Part shown: in pieces, positions 1 to 7,319 of the stretch
How positions within the stretch are numbered: position 1 is the stretch's first letter
How the letters are laid out: each line of letters starts with the position of its first letter
Origin: Dyadobacter soli
GTDB lineage: Bacteria; Bacteroidota; Bacteroidia; Cytophagales; Spirosomataceae
NCBI RefSeq assembly: GCF_900101885.1
Contig: NZ_FNAN01000026.1
Span: forward strand, 51,806-115,805
Direction of reading: 5' to 3'
Length of the DNA stretch: 64,000 bases
The notes under the pieces: generated by a model
The model's input: the letters and a program-made list of their open reading frames with translations, nothing else
Told to the model about the DNA's origin: nothing
Database searches by the model: none
Made by a program: the position numbers and the translations under genes

Positions 1-776
1 TGGTGACGAAGGTGACGCTGGATGTGCAGCCGACGTTTTTTATGGCTCAGGTTGTGTACGAAAATTTGCCTTTGAACCAACTCAAATCGCATTTTGATGA
101 AATAGAGTCGAGAGGTGATAGTGTAAGCCTTTTTACAAACTGGTCTACCGAGGACATTACGGAGGTTTGGATAAAGTATAAAACGAATAGTGAAAAGCCT
201 TTGAAAGCACACCCGGATAACGAGCTTTTCGGTGGAAAACTGGCAACGAAAAACCTCCATCCGATCCCGGAACTCTCGGCCGAAAACTGTACCGAACAAA
301 TGGGCGTGCCGGGGCCGTGGTACGAGCGGATGCCACATTTCAAAATGGGTTTTACGCCAAGTAGCGGCAAGGAATTGCAAACAGAATACTTCGTGCCACG
401 AAAGAATGCAGTGGATGCGATCCTCGCTGTTTCGAAAATGGGCAACCAGATCAGCCCGCATTTGTTTACGTCCGAAGTACGGACCATTGCTGCGGATAAC
501 CTGTGGCTGAGCCCTTGTTACAAGCAGGATTCGGTGGCGATCCATTTTACGTGGAAGCAGGACTGGCCGGCAGTGAGCAAGCTGTTGCCGGTAATCGAGA
601 AGGAACTGGCACCGTTCAACCCGAGGCCGCATTGGGGGAAATTGTTTACCGTTTCGCCGGGGTTATTGGAAAAAAGGTATGAAAAGCTGCCGGAGTTCAG
701 GGAGCTGGCTGCGCAGATGGACCCGAAAGGGAAGTTTCGCAATGCGTTTTTGAATTTGAATGTTTTTAAAAAATAG
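1..776 (+). CDS. Alditol/xylitol oxidase-like FAD protein, C-terminal part
   Basis: The gene enters from the left edge, so its 5' end and the N-terminal FAD-binding domain are outside the window. About 257 residues remain. They look like the substrate-binding and C-terminal part of the D-arabinono-lactone/alditol oxidase branch of the VAO flavoprotein family. The C-terminal stretch RPHWGKLFTVSP followed by LAAQMDPKGKFRNAFLN is typical of this branch. Such enzymes oxidise polyols such as xylitol or sorbitol and make hydrogen peroxide. The GTG at position 3 is probably internal and not the real start. Which polyol is used cannot be read from this part. Confidence 0.75.
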   Translation, partial: VTKVTLDVQPTFFMAQVVYENLPLNQLKSHFDEIESRGDSVSLFTNWSTEDITEVWIKYKTNSEKPLKAHPDNELFGGKLATKNLHPIPELSAENCTEQMGVPGPWYERMPHFKMGFTPSSGKELQTEYFVPRKNAVDAILAVSKMGNQISPHLFTSEVRTIAADNLWLSPCYKQDSVAIHFTWKQDWPAVSKLLPVIEKELAPFNPRPHWGKLFTVSPGLLEKRYEKLPEFRELAAQMDPKGKFRNAFLNLNVFKK

Positions 777-805
777 ATGGCGCGAAGCCGGAGCTTCGCA
801 CCATC
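776..805 (+). terminator. Hairpin after the oxidase gene
   Basis: Arms GATGGCGCGAAGC and GCTTCGCACCATC pair with one mismatch around a CGGA tetraloop, starting right at the oxidase stop codon. No T-run follows, so it may be only a weak terminator or an mRNA 3' stabiliser. Confidence 0.4.
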
Positions 806-880
806 CTGACGGAATTAAATAGCCACTCCGAGCGTTTACTTTAACGTGACTCATCTTCCATAAGTAAACAAATACTTCTG

Positions 881-1555
881 ATGGCTACCAAACAAAAGGC
901 ACTTCCACCCGCGAGCGTGGAGCTTACCGCCGACAAGATTACCGAGTTATACATGCATTACTGTCTGGAAAACCACAAAAAGCCGGAATCGGTTTATTTG
1001 TTTTCCAAAGAACACGGCTTTACGGAAAGGGAATTTTACAAGTTTTACACATCGATCGATTCACTGGAAAGGCGGGTTTTCGTGAGCTTTCACAACATGG
1101 CCGTGAATCTGATCAACCAGAGCGGGGAGATCGACGGCGTCGGTTTCCGGGATAAGTTGCTGGCTTACTATTTTACATTGGTTGAGATACTGACGGCCAA
1201 CCGCAGCTATGTGGTTTTTGCATTGAAAGAGGAAAAGAACCGGCTCAACGGCATTTTGAAGCTGAAAGAGTTCCGCAACAGTTTCAAGGAGTACATCCAC
1301 GAAATCAGCAACGGTTACCTGAAAGCCAAAAGCGAACGCATTCGTAAAGCGCAGCAGGACGCATTGGAAGAAGGTGCGTGGATTCAGCTGCTGCTGACAT
1401 TGAAATTCTGGATCGACGATGAATCCGTAGGTTTTGAAAAAACAGACCTCTTCATCGAAAAATCGATCCGCGCTACATTCGACCTGATCGATACCACGCC
1501 GTTGGAGAGCGTGATCGACTTCGGGAAGTTTCTCATTAAAGAAAAATTGAAGTAG
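881..1555 (+). CDS. TetR-like transcriptional regulator
   Basis: This 224-aa protein has an N-terminal helical segment (about residues 18-65) of TetR helix-turn-helix type, including SKEHGFTEREFYKFYTSI where the recognition helix is expected. An all-helical ligand/dimerisation region follows. It lies only 2 bp upstream of the ABC1 kinase gene on the same strand, so the two are almost certainly one transcript. The regulator may control that operon or membrane/lipid genes elsewhere. The DNA-binding part is divergent from classical TetR, so the family call rests on overall layout and the helix-turn-helix spacing. No ligand can be named. Confidence 0.65.
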   Translation: MATKQKALPPASVELTADKITELYMHYCLENHKKPESVYLFSKEHGFTEREFYKFYTSIDSLERRVFVSFHNMAVNLINQSGEIDGVGFRDKLLAYYFTLVEILTANRSYVVFALKEEKNRLNGILKLKEFRNSFKEYIHEISNGYLKAKSERIRKAQQDALEEGAWIQLLLTLKFWIDDESVGFEKTDLFIEKSIRATFDLIDTTPLESVIDFGKFLIKEKLK

Positions 1556-1557
1556 GA

Positions 1558-2859
1558 ATGGAAACAATTGACAGTATCCCTACTTCCAAAATACGGCGTG
1601 CCACCCGGCTTATTTCGACAGGGGTTAAGATTGGGGGAAATTACCTGAAATATTACGGCGAGAAGATCACAAGCCCGGAAACGGCGCGCGATAACCTCAA
1701 CAATAACAATGCGGAGGATATTTATGATAGTCTCAAAAGCCTGAAAGGCAGTGCGTTGAAGCTTGCCCAGATGCTGAGTATGGAGAAGAACTTCCTTCCG
1801 CAGGCTTATGTGGAGAAGTTTTCGCTGTCGCAGTTCTCGGTACCGCCGCTTTCGGCACCGCTGGTGGTGAAAACATTCCGGAAATATTTCGGCAAATCAC
1901 CGCTCGAACTGTTCGATACATTCAATCCGAATGCGATCAATGCGGCAAGCATTGGTCAGGTGCATAAGGCGACGCACGAGGGCAAAGAGCTGGCGGTGAA
2001 AATCCAGTATCCGGGCGTAGCAGAAAGCATTTCGTCGGATCTGGCGTTGGTGAAGCCTATCGCGATGAAGATGTTTAACATCCAGGCCAAGGATTCGGAC
2101 AAGTATTTCAAGGAAGTTGAAACGAAGCTGACGGAGGAAACGAATTACATTCTTGAAATAGCCCAGAGCAGCGAAATCGCCGAGGCTTGCGAGCATATCC
2201 CGAATCTGCGTTTTCCCAAATATTATCCTGAGTTTTCCAGCGAGCGTGTGATCACAATGGACTGGATGAATGGTGTGCATTGGTCGGAGTTTTGCAAAAC
2301 GAATCCCGACCAGGAGACGGCCAACAAAATCGGGCAGGCATTGTGGGATTTCTATATGTTCCAGGTGCATCAGCTACGCAAAGTCCACGCCGATCCGCAT
2401 CCGGGCAACTTCCTGATCGACGAAAACGACAATCTCATCGCTATCGATTTCGGTTGTATCAAGGAAATACCGGAGGAATTCTATATCCCGTATTTCGAGC
2501 TTGCCGAGCCTGAGAATCTGAACAATCCCGCGATTTTTCACGCCAAGTTAGCTGAATTGGAAATCCTTACCGACAAGGATACCAAAGCAGAAACCGTCTA
2601 CTTCTCGAATCTTTTCAGGGAAATACTCGCATTGCTTACGCAGCCATTTCATTCAGAAACTTTCGACTTTTCTGACGAAGAATTTTTCCTGAAACTGGCC
2701 GCATTAGGTGAGAAATATGCCAACGACAAAGAGCTGCGCAAAATGAATATGAACCGCGGCTCGAAGCATTTTATTTATATCAACCGCACATTCTTCGGGT
2801 TGTTCAGCCTGCTGCACGACCTCAAAGCGGTGGTGGATACCAAGCAATTTGTAAGCTGA
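1558..2859 (+). CDS. ABC1/AarF/UbiB-family atypical kinase
   Basis: This 433-aa member of the ABC1 (UbiB/COQ8) atypical kinase family has the family landmarks. These are the KxxQ-type segment LKGSALKLAQML (about residues 60-72), the A/SIGQVH nucleotide loop with AVKIQYPGV (about 125-150), the catalytic HADPHPGNFLID (about 278-289) and the metal-binding IDFGC. Family members support isoprenoid-lipid or quinone metabolism by an ATPase/kinase activity that is not fully defined. The length fits a soluble short form without an obvious C-terminal membrane anchor. The ATG sits 2 bp after the TetR-like stop codon and a GGA lies just before it, suggesting translational coupling. Confidence 0.9.
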   Translation: METIDSIPTSKIRRATRLISTGVKIGGNYLKYYGEKITSPETARDNLNNNNAEDIYDSLKSLKGSALKLAQMLSMEKNFLPQAYVEKFSLSQFSVPPLSAPLVVKTFRKYFGKSPLELFDTFNPNAINAASIGQVHKATHEGKELAVKIQYPGVAESISSDLALVKPIAMKMFNIQAKDSDKYFKEVETKLTEETNYILEIAQSSEIAEACEHIPNLRFPKYYPEFSSERVITMDWMNGVHWSEFCKTNPDQETANKIGQALWDFYMFQVHQLRKVHADPHPGNFLIDENDNLIAIDFGCIKEIPEEFYIPYFELAEPENLNNPAIFHAKLAELEILTDKDTKAETVYFSNLFREILALLTQPFHSETFDFSDEEFFLKLAALGEKYANDKELRKMNMNRGSKHFIYINRTFFGLFSLLHDLKAVVDTKQFVS

Positions 2860-2874
2860 CACCAATAATCAATA

Positions 2875-2905
2875 ACCGGTCGTGAGCAATCACGACTGGT
2901 TTTCT
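2875..2905. terminator. Bidirectional terminator between ABC1 kinase and permease
   Basis: Arms ACCGGTCGTGA and TCACGACTGGT form a long stem (one G:T-type mismatch) around a GCAA loop, followed by TTTCTT on the plus strand. The 3' arm contains the stop codon of the convergent permease gene. Confidence 0.7.
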
Positions 2906-4020
2906 TCTCCTGCATTTTCCCCACCTGGCTTTTTCAGGTTTACAAAACGGAACAGATTATTGTTCGCCTGCTCGGGCGTCTGGTCGCCAAGCAGAATCCC
3001 CCAGGGTTCCAGTCCGGGTACCCGGTCGAAAATCACTTTCATCATCGCAATCGCCGGAATCGAAAGGAACATTCCGGACAATCCCGCGAGCGCGCCTCCT
3101 ACGAGCACGCCTACGATCGATACCAATGCGTTGATCCGCACTTTCGAGCCGACGATAAATGGTACCAGGAAGTTGTTATCAATGATTTGAACCACAATAA
3201 AAATCCCAACGACACCCAGCAACACATCTATTTCCGGATGGCTGATAAACGTTACCATTACCGCCAATGCAGTCGCCACAAGACCGCCAATGTAAGGAAC
3301 GAGGTTCAGGATGGCCGCCATTACGCCCAGCAGAATGGCATATTGCACATTCAGCACCAGCAAGCCGGCGGAATTCAATACGGCTACGGCGGTTGTTTCG
3401 AGCAATAACCCTACCATATAACTCTGAATGATCGATTTGATCTCTCCCAAAACTTCCAGCACGCGGTGTTTTTGCTCTTCGGCGAATAGTACCACCGAGA
3501 AATGGATCAGCATGGCCCGGTAGTAAAGCAAGAGGAAAGTGTAGATGGGAATGAGGATCAAAGTCCCGAGCGGACCGGTTACCGCGCCGAGCGTTTCCGG
3601 ACCCTGGAAGGTTTCCAGCGTTTTGCTTTGCGCATTTTTGAGGTATTCCGCCTGCTGGCGGTAGCTCACGCTATATTCCCGCCGAATCCACCGGCGCGCA
3701 TCGCGGTATACGTGATCGATGTTCTTTTTCAACTTCGGCCATTCGTCGGAGAAATCAGCGAGTTGCATGGAAATCAGCACCGTTACCGCCGAAACGATCA
3801 GTATCGCAATCGTCAATGCGATTGTAATAGCCATCAATTTCGGAATGCCTATCCGCATGAGCCGTTGTTCCAGCGGGCGCAGCAAAACCGCAAGCAGCCC
3901 GGCCAATGCGAGGGGTACGATGATGTCCTGGCCCAAATAAATGGCAACCATGATAATGCCGATCGCCAGGAGGGTTAGGGAGAGTTTTTGGTAGAAGGGT
4001 TGGGGTGCAGAAGTTTCCAC
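2890..4020 (-). CDS. AI-2E family permease (PerM-like)
   Basis: This 376-aa polytopic membrane protein belongs to the AI-2E transporter/PerM family. Paired membrane helices lie at the N-terminus (about residues 10-75). A soluble loop with many charges follows (about 85-140), then about five further helices. The conserved C-terminal block contains NLVPYIGG and IDNNFLVPFIVGSK, typical of the family. Members have been linked to autoinducer-2 export or to sodium/proton antiport, so the substrate is open. The start is GTG, with no ATG in a better place. An internal piece of this gene (3618-3741) has a degraded second copy at 4691-4814. Confidence 0.85.
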   Translation of the reverse strand: METSAPQPFYQKLSLTLLAIGIIMVAIYLGQDIIVPLALAGLLAVLLRPLEQRLMRIGIPKLMAITIALTIAILIVSAVTVLISMQLADFSDEWPKLKKNIDHVYRDARRWIRREYSVSYRQQAEYLKNAQSKTLETFQGPETLGAVTGPLGTLILIPIYTFLLLYYRAMLIHFSVVLFAEEQKHRVLEVLGEIKSIIQSYMVGLLLETTAVAVLNSAGLLVLNVQYAILLGVMAAILNLVPYIGGLVATALAVMVTFISHPEIDVLLGVVGIFIVVQIIDNNFLVPFIVGSKVRINALVSIVGVLVGGALAGLSGMFLSIPAIAMMKVIFDRVPGLEPWGILLGDQTPEQANNNLFRFVNLKKPGGENAGEENQS

Positions 4021-4098
4021 TGGGTAATTAGTTTAACCGGCTGGTAAAGGGATTTGGAGAACTATAAACTCTTCTTGAAATTTTCAAAAATTAATTGA

Positions 4099-4287
4099 AA
4101 ACCACACACTTTCAAATGCAATGGTTGTAATTCGGCGGACGCTGTCGGCGGATACTTGTACGTCTTCAATGTGCGCGGAAATCAGCTCAGGATCGTCGCC
4201 AAAATTGTGTTTAGGGTTCGAACTGTTTTTATTAAATTTATTGGTACGCATGCCGAATATGATAAGCTTAACCTGAAAAGTTTATGA
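4099..4287 (+). pseudogene. HigB-type toxin remnant (C-terminal half only)
   Basis: Reading the frame after the in-frame stop at 4096-4098 gives about 62 residues. The last 50 match the C-terminal half of HigB toxins: VFNVRGNQLRIVAKIVF and then FIGTHAEYDK. They align closely with the complete toxin encoded at 4838-5143. The N-terminal half, normally about 45 residues, is missing, there is no start codon in place, and no other frame supplies it. The TGA stop overlaps the antitoxin ATG (ATGA at 4284-4287), the classical coupling of higB-higA operons. I infer that an originally complete toxin gene lost its 5' part. Confidence 0.75.
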
Positions 4288-4658
4288 AAAAGCAACTGAA
4301 ATACGAAACCGAAGAAGAATGTGATGCCGCGGTGGCGGAAGTAGAACGGCTCATGGATAAGGGTGAGGAAAATTTGACGGAAGAAGAGCTCGAATTACTT
4401 GAAGCGATGGCTTTGGCTATTCAGGAGTACGAAATGGAGCATTACTACGAAGAGCCACCTCAAACGCTGGAAGGCATGATCGAACTTCGTATGTATGAGA
4501 TGAGACAGGAGGGCGGGAATCTGGCGGAAACGCTGGGCGTCAGTGAGGAAGAGCTGCTGGGGATCATTAGTGGAGAACAAGCTCCCAGTGTAGCGTTTCT
4601 CAAAGCGGTTCATACTAAACTCGATATACCAGCTGATTTTATCTTACAGCACGTCTGA
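4284..4658 (+). CDS. higA: HigA-type antitoxin with HTH domain (complete)
   Basis: This 124-aa antitoxin has an acidic N-terminal helical domain (about residues 1-55, ending QEYEMEHYYEEPPQ) and a C-terminal XRE helix-turn-helix (about 62-118, with LAETLGVSEEELLGIISGEQ). This is the normal layout of HigA, where the N-terminal part contacts the toxin and the HTH binds the operon promoter. Its own toxin gene upstream is a 5'-truncated relic. A complete toxin lies 180 bp downstream with a truncated antitoxin, so this protein may be the one that keeps that toxin in check (inference). The ATG overlaps the toxin-relic stop codon. Confidence 0.85.
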   Translation: MKKQLKYETEEECDAAVAEVERLMDKGEENLTEEELELLEAMALAIQEYEMEHYYEEPPQTLEGMIELRMYEMRQEGGNLAETLGVSEEELLGIISGEQAPSVAFLKAVHTKLDIPADFILQHV

Positions 4659-4690
4659 TTCAATTAAAGTCTTCCCCAAACAAATACCCG

Positions 4691-4814
4691 GCGTTTTGCT
4701 TTGCGCATTTTTGAGGTATTCCGCTTGCTGGCGGTAGCTCACACTACATTCCCGGCGAATCCACCGGCGCGCATCGCGGTGTAGGTGATCGATGTTGCTT
4801 TTCAACTTCGACCA
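4691..4814 (-). repeat. Degraded copy of an internal AI-2E permease segment
   Basis: This 124-bp stretch matches positions 3618-3741 inside the permease gene with about nine mismatches. It still encodes the same stretch on the minus strand (DARRWIRRE, then SVSYRQQAEYLKNAQSKT). At its left edge the reading frame runs into a piece resembling the C-terminus of the GNAT protein (CLGK). The 14-bp sequence CTTCCCCAAACAAA is shared with the GNAT 3' end at about 5360. It sits between the two HigBA units and marks a rearrangement breakpoint. Confidence 0.85.
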
Positions 4815-4837
4815 AGATTTTACACACACTTGCCAAT

Positions 4838-5143
4838 ATGGTCATTCTCAGTTTCAGTACTATACGAGAATTTGGAATGCAATATCCAGATGCAGAAAAC
4901 GCAATGTTGTCCTGGTTCGACATGGCTAGCGATGCAGATTGGTCAAATTTCCATGATGTCAGGAAAACATTCAATTCTGTTGACGCAGTTGGGAATGACC
5001 GATACGTTTTTAACGTTAAAGGAAACAAATATAGAATTGTAGCGCTTATTATATTCTCTACAAGAACAATGTACATTCTGTTCATCGGTACGCATAGTGC
5101 TTACAACAAAATTGATGCATCGAAAATCAAATATCAAAAATGA
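4838..5143 (+). CDS. higB: HigB-type mRNA interferase toxin (complete)
   Basis: This 101-aa protein matches the HigB branch of the RelE superfamily: ribosome-dependent mRNA endonucleases that block translation when free of antitoxin. Family features are the N-terminal IREFGMQYPDAENAM, the middle ADWSNFHDVRKTF, the strand block RYVFNVKGNKYRIVALI and the C-terminal LFIGTHSAYNKIDAS. The length is normal for the family. The stop codon overlaps the ATG of the following short antitoxin by 4 bp (ATGA). That partner lacks its DNA-binding half, so neutralisation may depend on the complete HigA encoded just upstream. Confidence 0.85.
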   Translation: MVILSFSTIREFGMQYPDAENAMLSWFDMASDADWSNFHDVRKTFNSVDAVGNDRYVFNVKGNKYRIVALIIFSTRTMYILFIGTHSAYNKIDASKIKYQK

Positions 5144-5328
5144 TGAAAGAGGTAGTTGAAAAAGTTATCACAAAGGAGGAGTACGACCGGTTGATGGTTG
5201 AAATTTTGAATCTCATGAACAAGGGCGAAGCGAATCTTTCAGTTTCTGAATTAAACGAGATCAAAGAAATGGCTTTGCTTGCACAGGCATATGAGCGTGA
5301 GCATTATTACCCGTCACATCTGCGCTAA
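5140..5328 (+). CDS. Truncated HigA antitoxin (N-terminal domain only)
   Basis: This 62-aa product aligns with the first half of the HigA encoded at 4284 (shared pattern LMxKGExNLxxxELxxxxxMALxxQxYExEHYY). It stops straight after EHYY, where the linker to the HTH should begin. Five unrelated residues and a stop follow. The toxin-contacting region could still work, but autoregulation by DNA binding cannot. The stop lies 23 bp from the convergent GNAT gene, whose 3' end carries the same 14-bp motif that follows the complete higA. Confidence 0.75.
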   Translation: MMKEVVEKVITKEEYDRLMVEILNLMNKGEANLSVSELNEIKEMALLAQAYEREHYYPSHLR

Positions 5329-5351
5329 GTTGGCCTGCATTCGGTAACTCG

Positions 5352-5801
5352 TCAGATTTTCTTCCCCAAACAAACACTCCGCGATTCCTCGGGAAATTCT
5401 CCGAAATGCGGGATGTCGTTATACCCCAGCTTCCGGTACAATGCAATAGCTTCCGGCTGGCCGATGCCGGTTTCGAGAATTGCAGTGCCGTAGCCGAGTT
5501 GTTTCGCCCAGTTTTCCAGTTCCGCTACCATCACCGAGGCAATGCCCTTGCCGCGGAATTCGGGTTTTACGTACATCCTTTTTAGTTCAATGCGCCCGGC
5601 GTCGAATTGCTTGAAGCAGCCGCACGCGATAGCGACGCCATTTTCATAAGCGACTACCACCGTCGGCAGGCCGGTGATGCGGTTGTATTCTTCGTAATCT
5701 TCCTTTTTGGTGTTGTAAATGCGGCAGAGTTCGTCGTCGAGTTCGCTGGTGAGATGCTGGAAATCGGGATTGTCGCTGGTGGTGCGGATGTATTCGGGCA
5801 T
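5352..5801 (-). CDS. GNAT-family N-acetyltransferase
   Basis: This 149-aa protein has the GNAT fold signature. The acetyl-CoA pyrophosphate loop is seen as RMYVKPEFRGKGIASVMVAELE (about residues 73-95), followed by a TAILETGIGQPEAIALYRKLGY block (about 105-126), where the aromatic near the end is typical. It probably transfers an acetyl group from acetyl-CoA to a small molecule or peptide amine; the acceptor cannot be inferred. It starts 11 bp after the photolyase stop codon on the same strand and is probably cotranscribed with it. Its 3' end contains CTTCCCCAAACAAA, also present at the rearrangement scar near 4670. Confidence 0.85.
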   Translation of the reverse strand: MPEYIRTTSDNPDFQHLTSELDDELCRIYNTKKEDYEEYNRITGLPTVVVAYENGVAIACGCFKQFDAGRIELKRMYVKPEFRGKGIASVMVAELENWAKQLGYGTAILETGIGQPEAIALYRKLGYNDIPHFGEFPEESRSVCLGKKI

Positions 5802-5812
5802 TGGCTTGGTAT

Positions 5813-7294
5813 TTAACTGTCGAGTTTGCGAAGATAGGCATTTGCGGTGTCGATGTGCATTTGCTTTTTCTCGTCGGGCATCTGGTCGAAGGTTTTGATC
5901 AGCATTCCCAGGCGCGGATTTCTGAGGAAAAATTTTCGGTATTTATCCATAAACCGCCAGAACAATCCGTCCCATGTTTCCTGCCAATCCCCTTTTGGGA
6001 AGTCGCTCATTTTCAGGAGATAATTGCTGGCGCTGATGTAGGGTTTGGTGGCCATTAGCCCGCCATCGGAAAACTGGCTCATACCGTATACATTCGGCAC
6101 CATGACCCAGTCGTAGGCATCGATGAACAGCTCCATGAACCAGTGGTACACATCGTCCGGGTCGATTTCGCAGAGCATCATAAAGTTACCAAGTACCATC
6201 AGCCGCTCGATGTGGTGGCAATATCCGGTGTCGAGCACTTTGCGGATGACAATGTCGATAGGCGCGATGCCGGTTGTTGCATTCCAGAAATTGTCGGGAA
6301 GCTTTCGTTTGAAATGCCAGTAGTTGCGTGTCCGCTGTTTGCCGCCCTTCACTTCATAAACACCTCTCACAAACTCCCGCCAGCCGATAATTTGCCGCAC
6401 GAACCCTTCCAGCGAATTGAACGGAATGCGGTGCTCGCGTGCATATGCGATGGCTTTGTCGACCACATGCCGGGGCGTGAGCAAGCCTGCATTGAGTAGC
6501 GGCGAAAGGAGGCTATGATGGAGAAAATGCTCATTCGAGACGATAGCGTCCTCATAATGCCCGAAATGCGAAAACCGGTTTTCGAGGAATTGATCAAACC
6601 ATGATTCTGCCTGACTGAATGTTGCCGGGAAGCGGATATCGGGGGAAATCTGTCCGTAATTTTTTGAAAAATGCATTTCAACATAATCCCTGGCTTCTTC
6701 CCAGGCATCGGAATTTCGCGGGAAGCGGATTGTCGGCGGTTTTTGTTTTTTAGGGTATTTCAAACGGTTTTCGTCGTCAAAGCTCCATTTCCCACCGGCT
6801 GGTTCGCTGTTCCGGACGATCAGTATGTCGCGGTCCTGGCGTTGGTTCATGTAAAAATCGGCCATGAAATACCGCTTCCGGTTCATGAAATAGCCGTTAA
6901 GCTCTTCCCTGGTGTTCAGGAACATTGGCGTAGGATGTTCCACAAGCTCGATTTCAGATCGTGCGGCGGCTTTTCGTAAGCGGGAGGAGAGCCAGTCGTC
7001 GGTCAAGTCGGCAAAATGTATTGCTGAAATCCCCTTTTTCGCGAGGAATGCAGGCAACTTTCGTACATCCGAATACGCCTCATTGGCTTCCACATATTCG
7101 ACATTTACCTTTCGATCTTCGAGAAACGCCTTGTAGTTTTGCATCGTCGCTCGGTGAAAGAGCAGTTTTTGTTTGTGAAAACGGAATTGTGTGAAAAACA
7201 ACGGCTCTTCCACCATCACCACCGGACGATCAGCGGTAACCGCCGGATGTTTTTCAAAAAGCTGGTGTGGAAAAACAAGCGTGACTGCTTTCAT
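5813..7294 (-). CDS. PhrB-like cryptochrome/photolyase family protein
   Basis: This 493-aa protein belongs to the deoxyribodipyrimidine photolyase-related (PhrB/CryB, prokaryotic 6-4 photolyase) branch. MKAVTLVFPHQLFEKHP opens the Rossmann-like antenna domain. A helical FAD-binding domain follows, with GFVRQIIGWREFVRGVY (about residues 297-313), the His-His pair in GYCHHIERLMVLGNFMML (360-361) and PNVYGMSQFSDGG (about 400-412). Characterised members use four cysteines for a 4Fe-4S cluster. This protein has only two cysteines (359 and 375), and the usual C-terminal CxxC region reads MSDFPKGDWQETWDG, so a cluster is unlikely. Upstream extension of the frame would run into the divergent phosphodiesterase gene, so I place the start at 7294. 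Confidence 0.85.
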   Translation of the reverse strand: MKAVTLVFPHQLFEKHPAVTADRPVVMVEEPLFFTQFRFHKQKLLFHRATMQNYKAFLEDRKVNVEYVEANEAYSDVRKLPAFLAKKGISAIHFADLTDDWLSSRLRKAAARSEIELVEHPTPMFLNTREELNGYFMNRKRYFMADFYMNQRQDRDILIVRNSEPAGGKWSFDDENRLKYPKKQKPPTIRFPRNSDAWEEARDYVEMHFSKNYGQISPDIRFPATFSQAESWFDQFLENRFSHFGHYEDAIVSNEHFLHHSLLSPLLNAGLLTPRHVVDKAIAYAREHRIPFNSLEGFVRQIIGWREFVRGVYEVKGGKQRTRNYWHFKRKLPDNFWNATTGIAPIDIVIRKVLDTGYCHHIERLMVLGNFMMLCEIDPDDVYHWFMELFIDAYDWVMVPNVYGMSQFSDGGLMATKPYISASNYLLKMSDFPKGDWQETWDGLFWRFMDKYRKFFLRNPRLGMLIKTFDQMPDEKKQMHIDTANAYLRKLDS

Positions 7295-7319
7295 GGCTGA
7301 TTTTAATTCGAAATTGAAT

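Noticed and set aside
4644..4829. Small minus-strand gene of 61 codons
   Set aside because: It is a chimera of a copied permease segment and a GNAT-tail-like end and so is a rearrangement scar.
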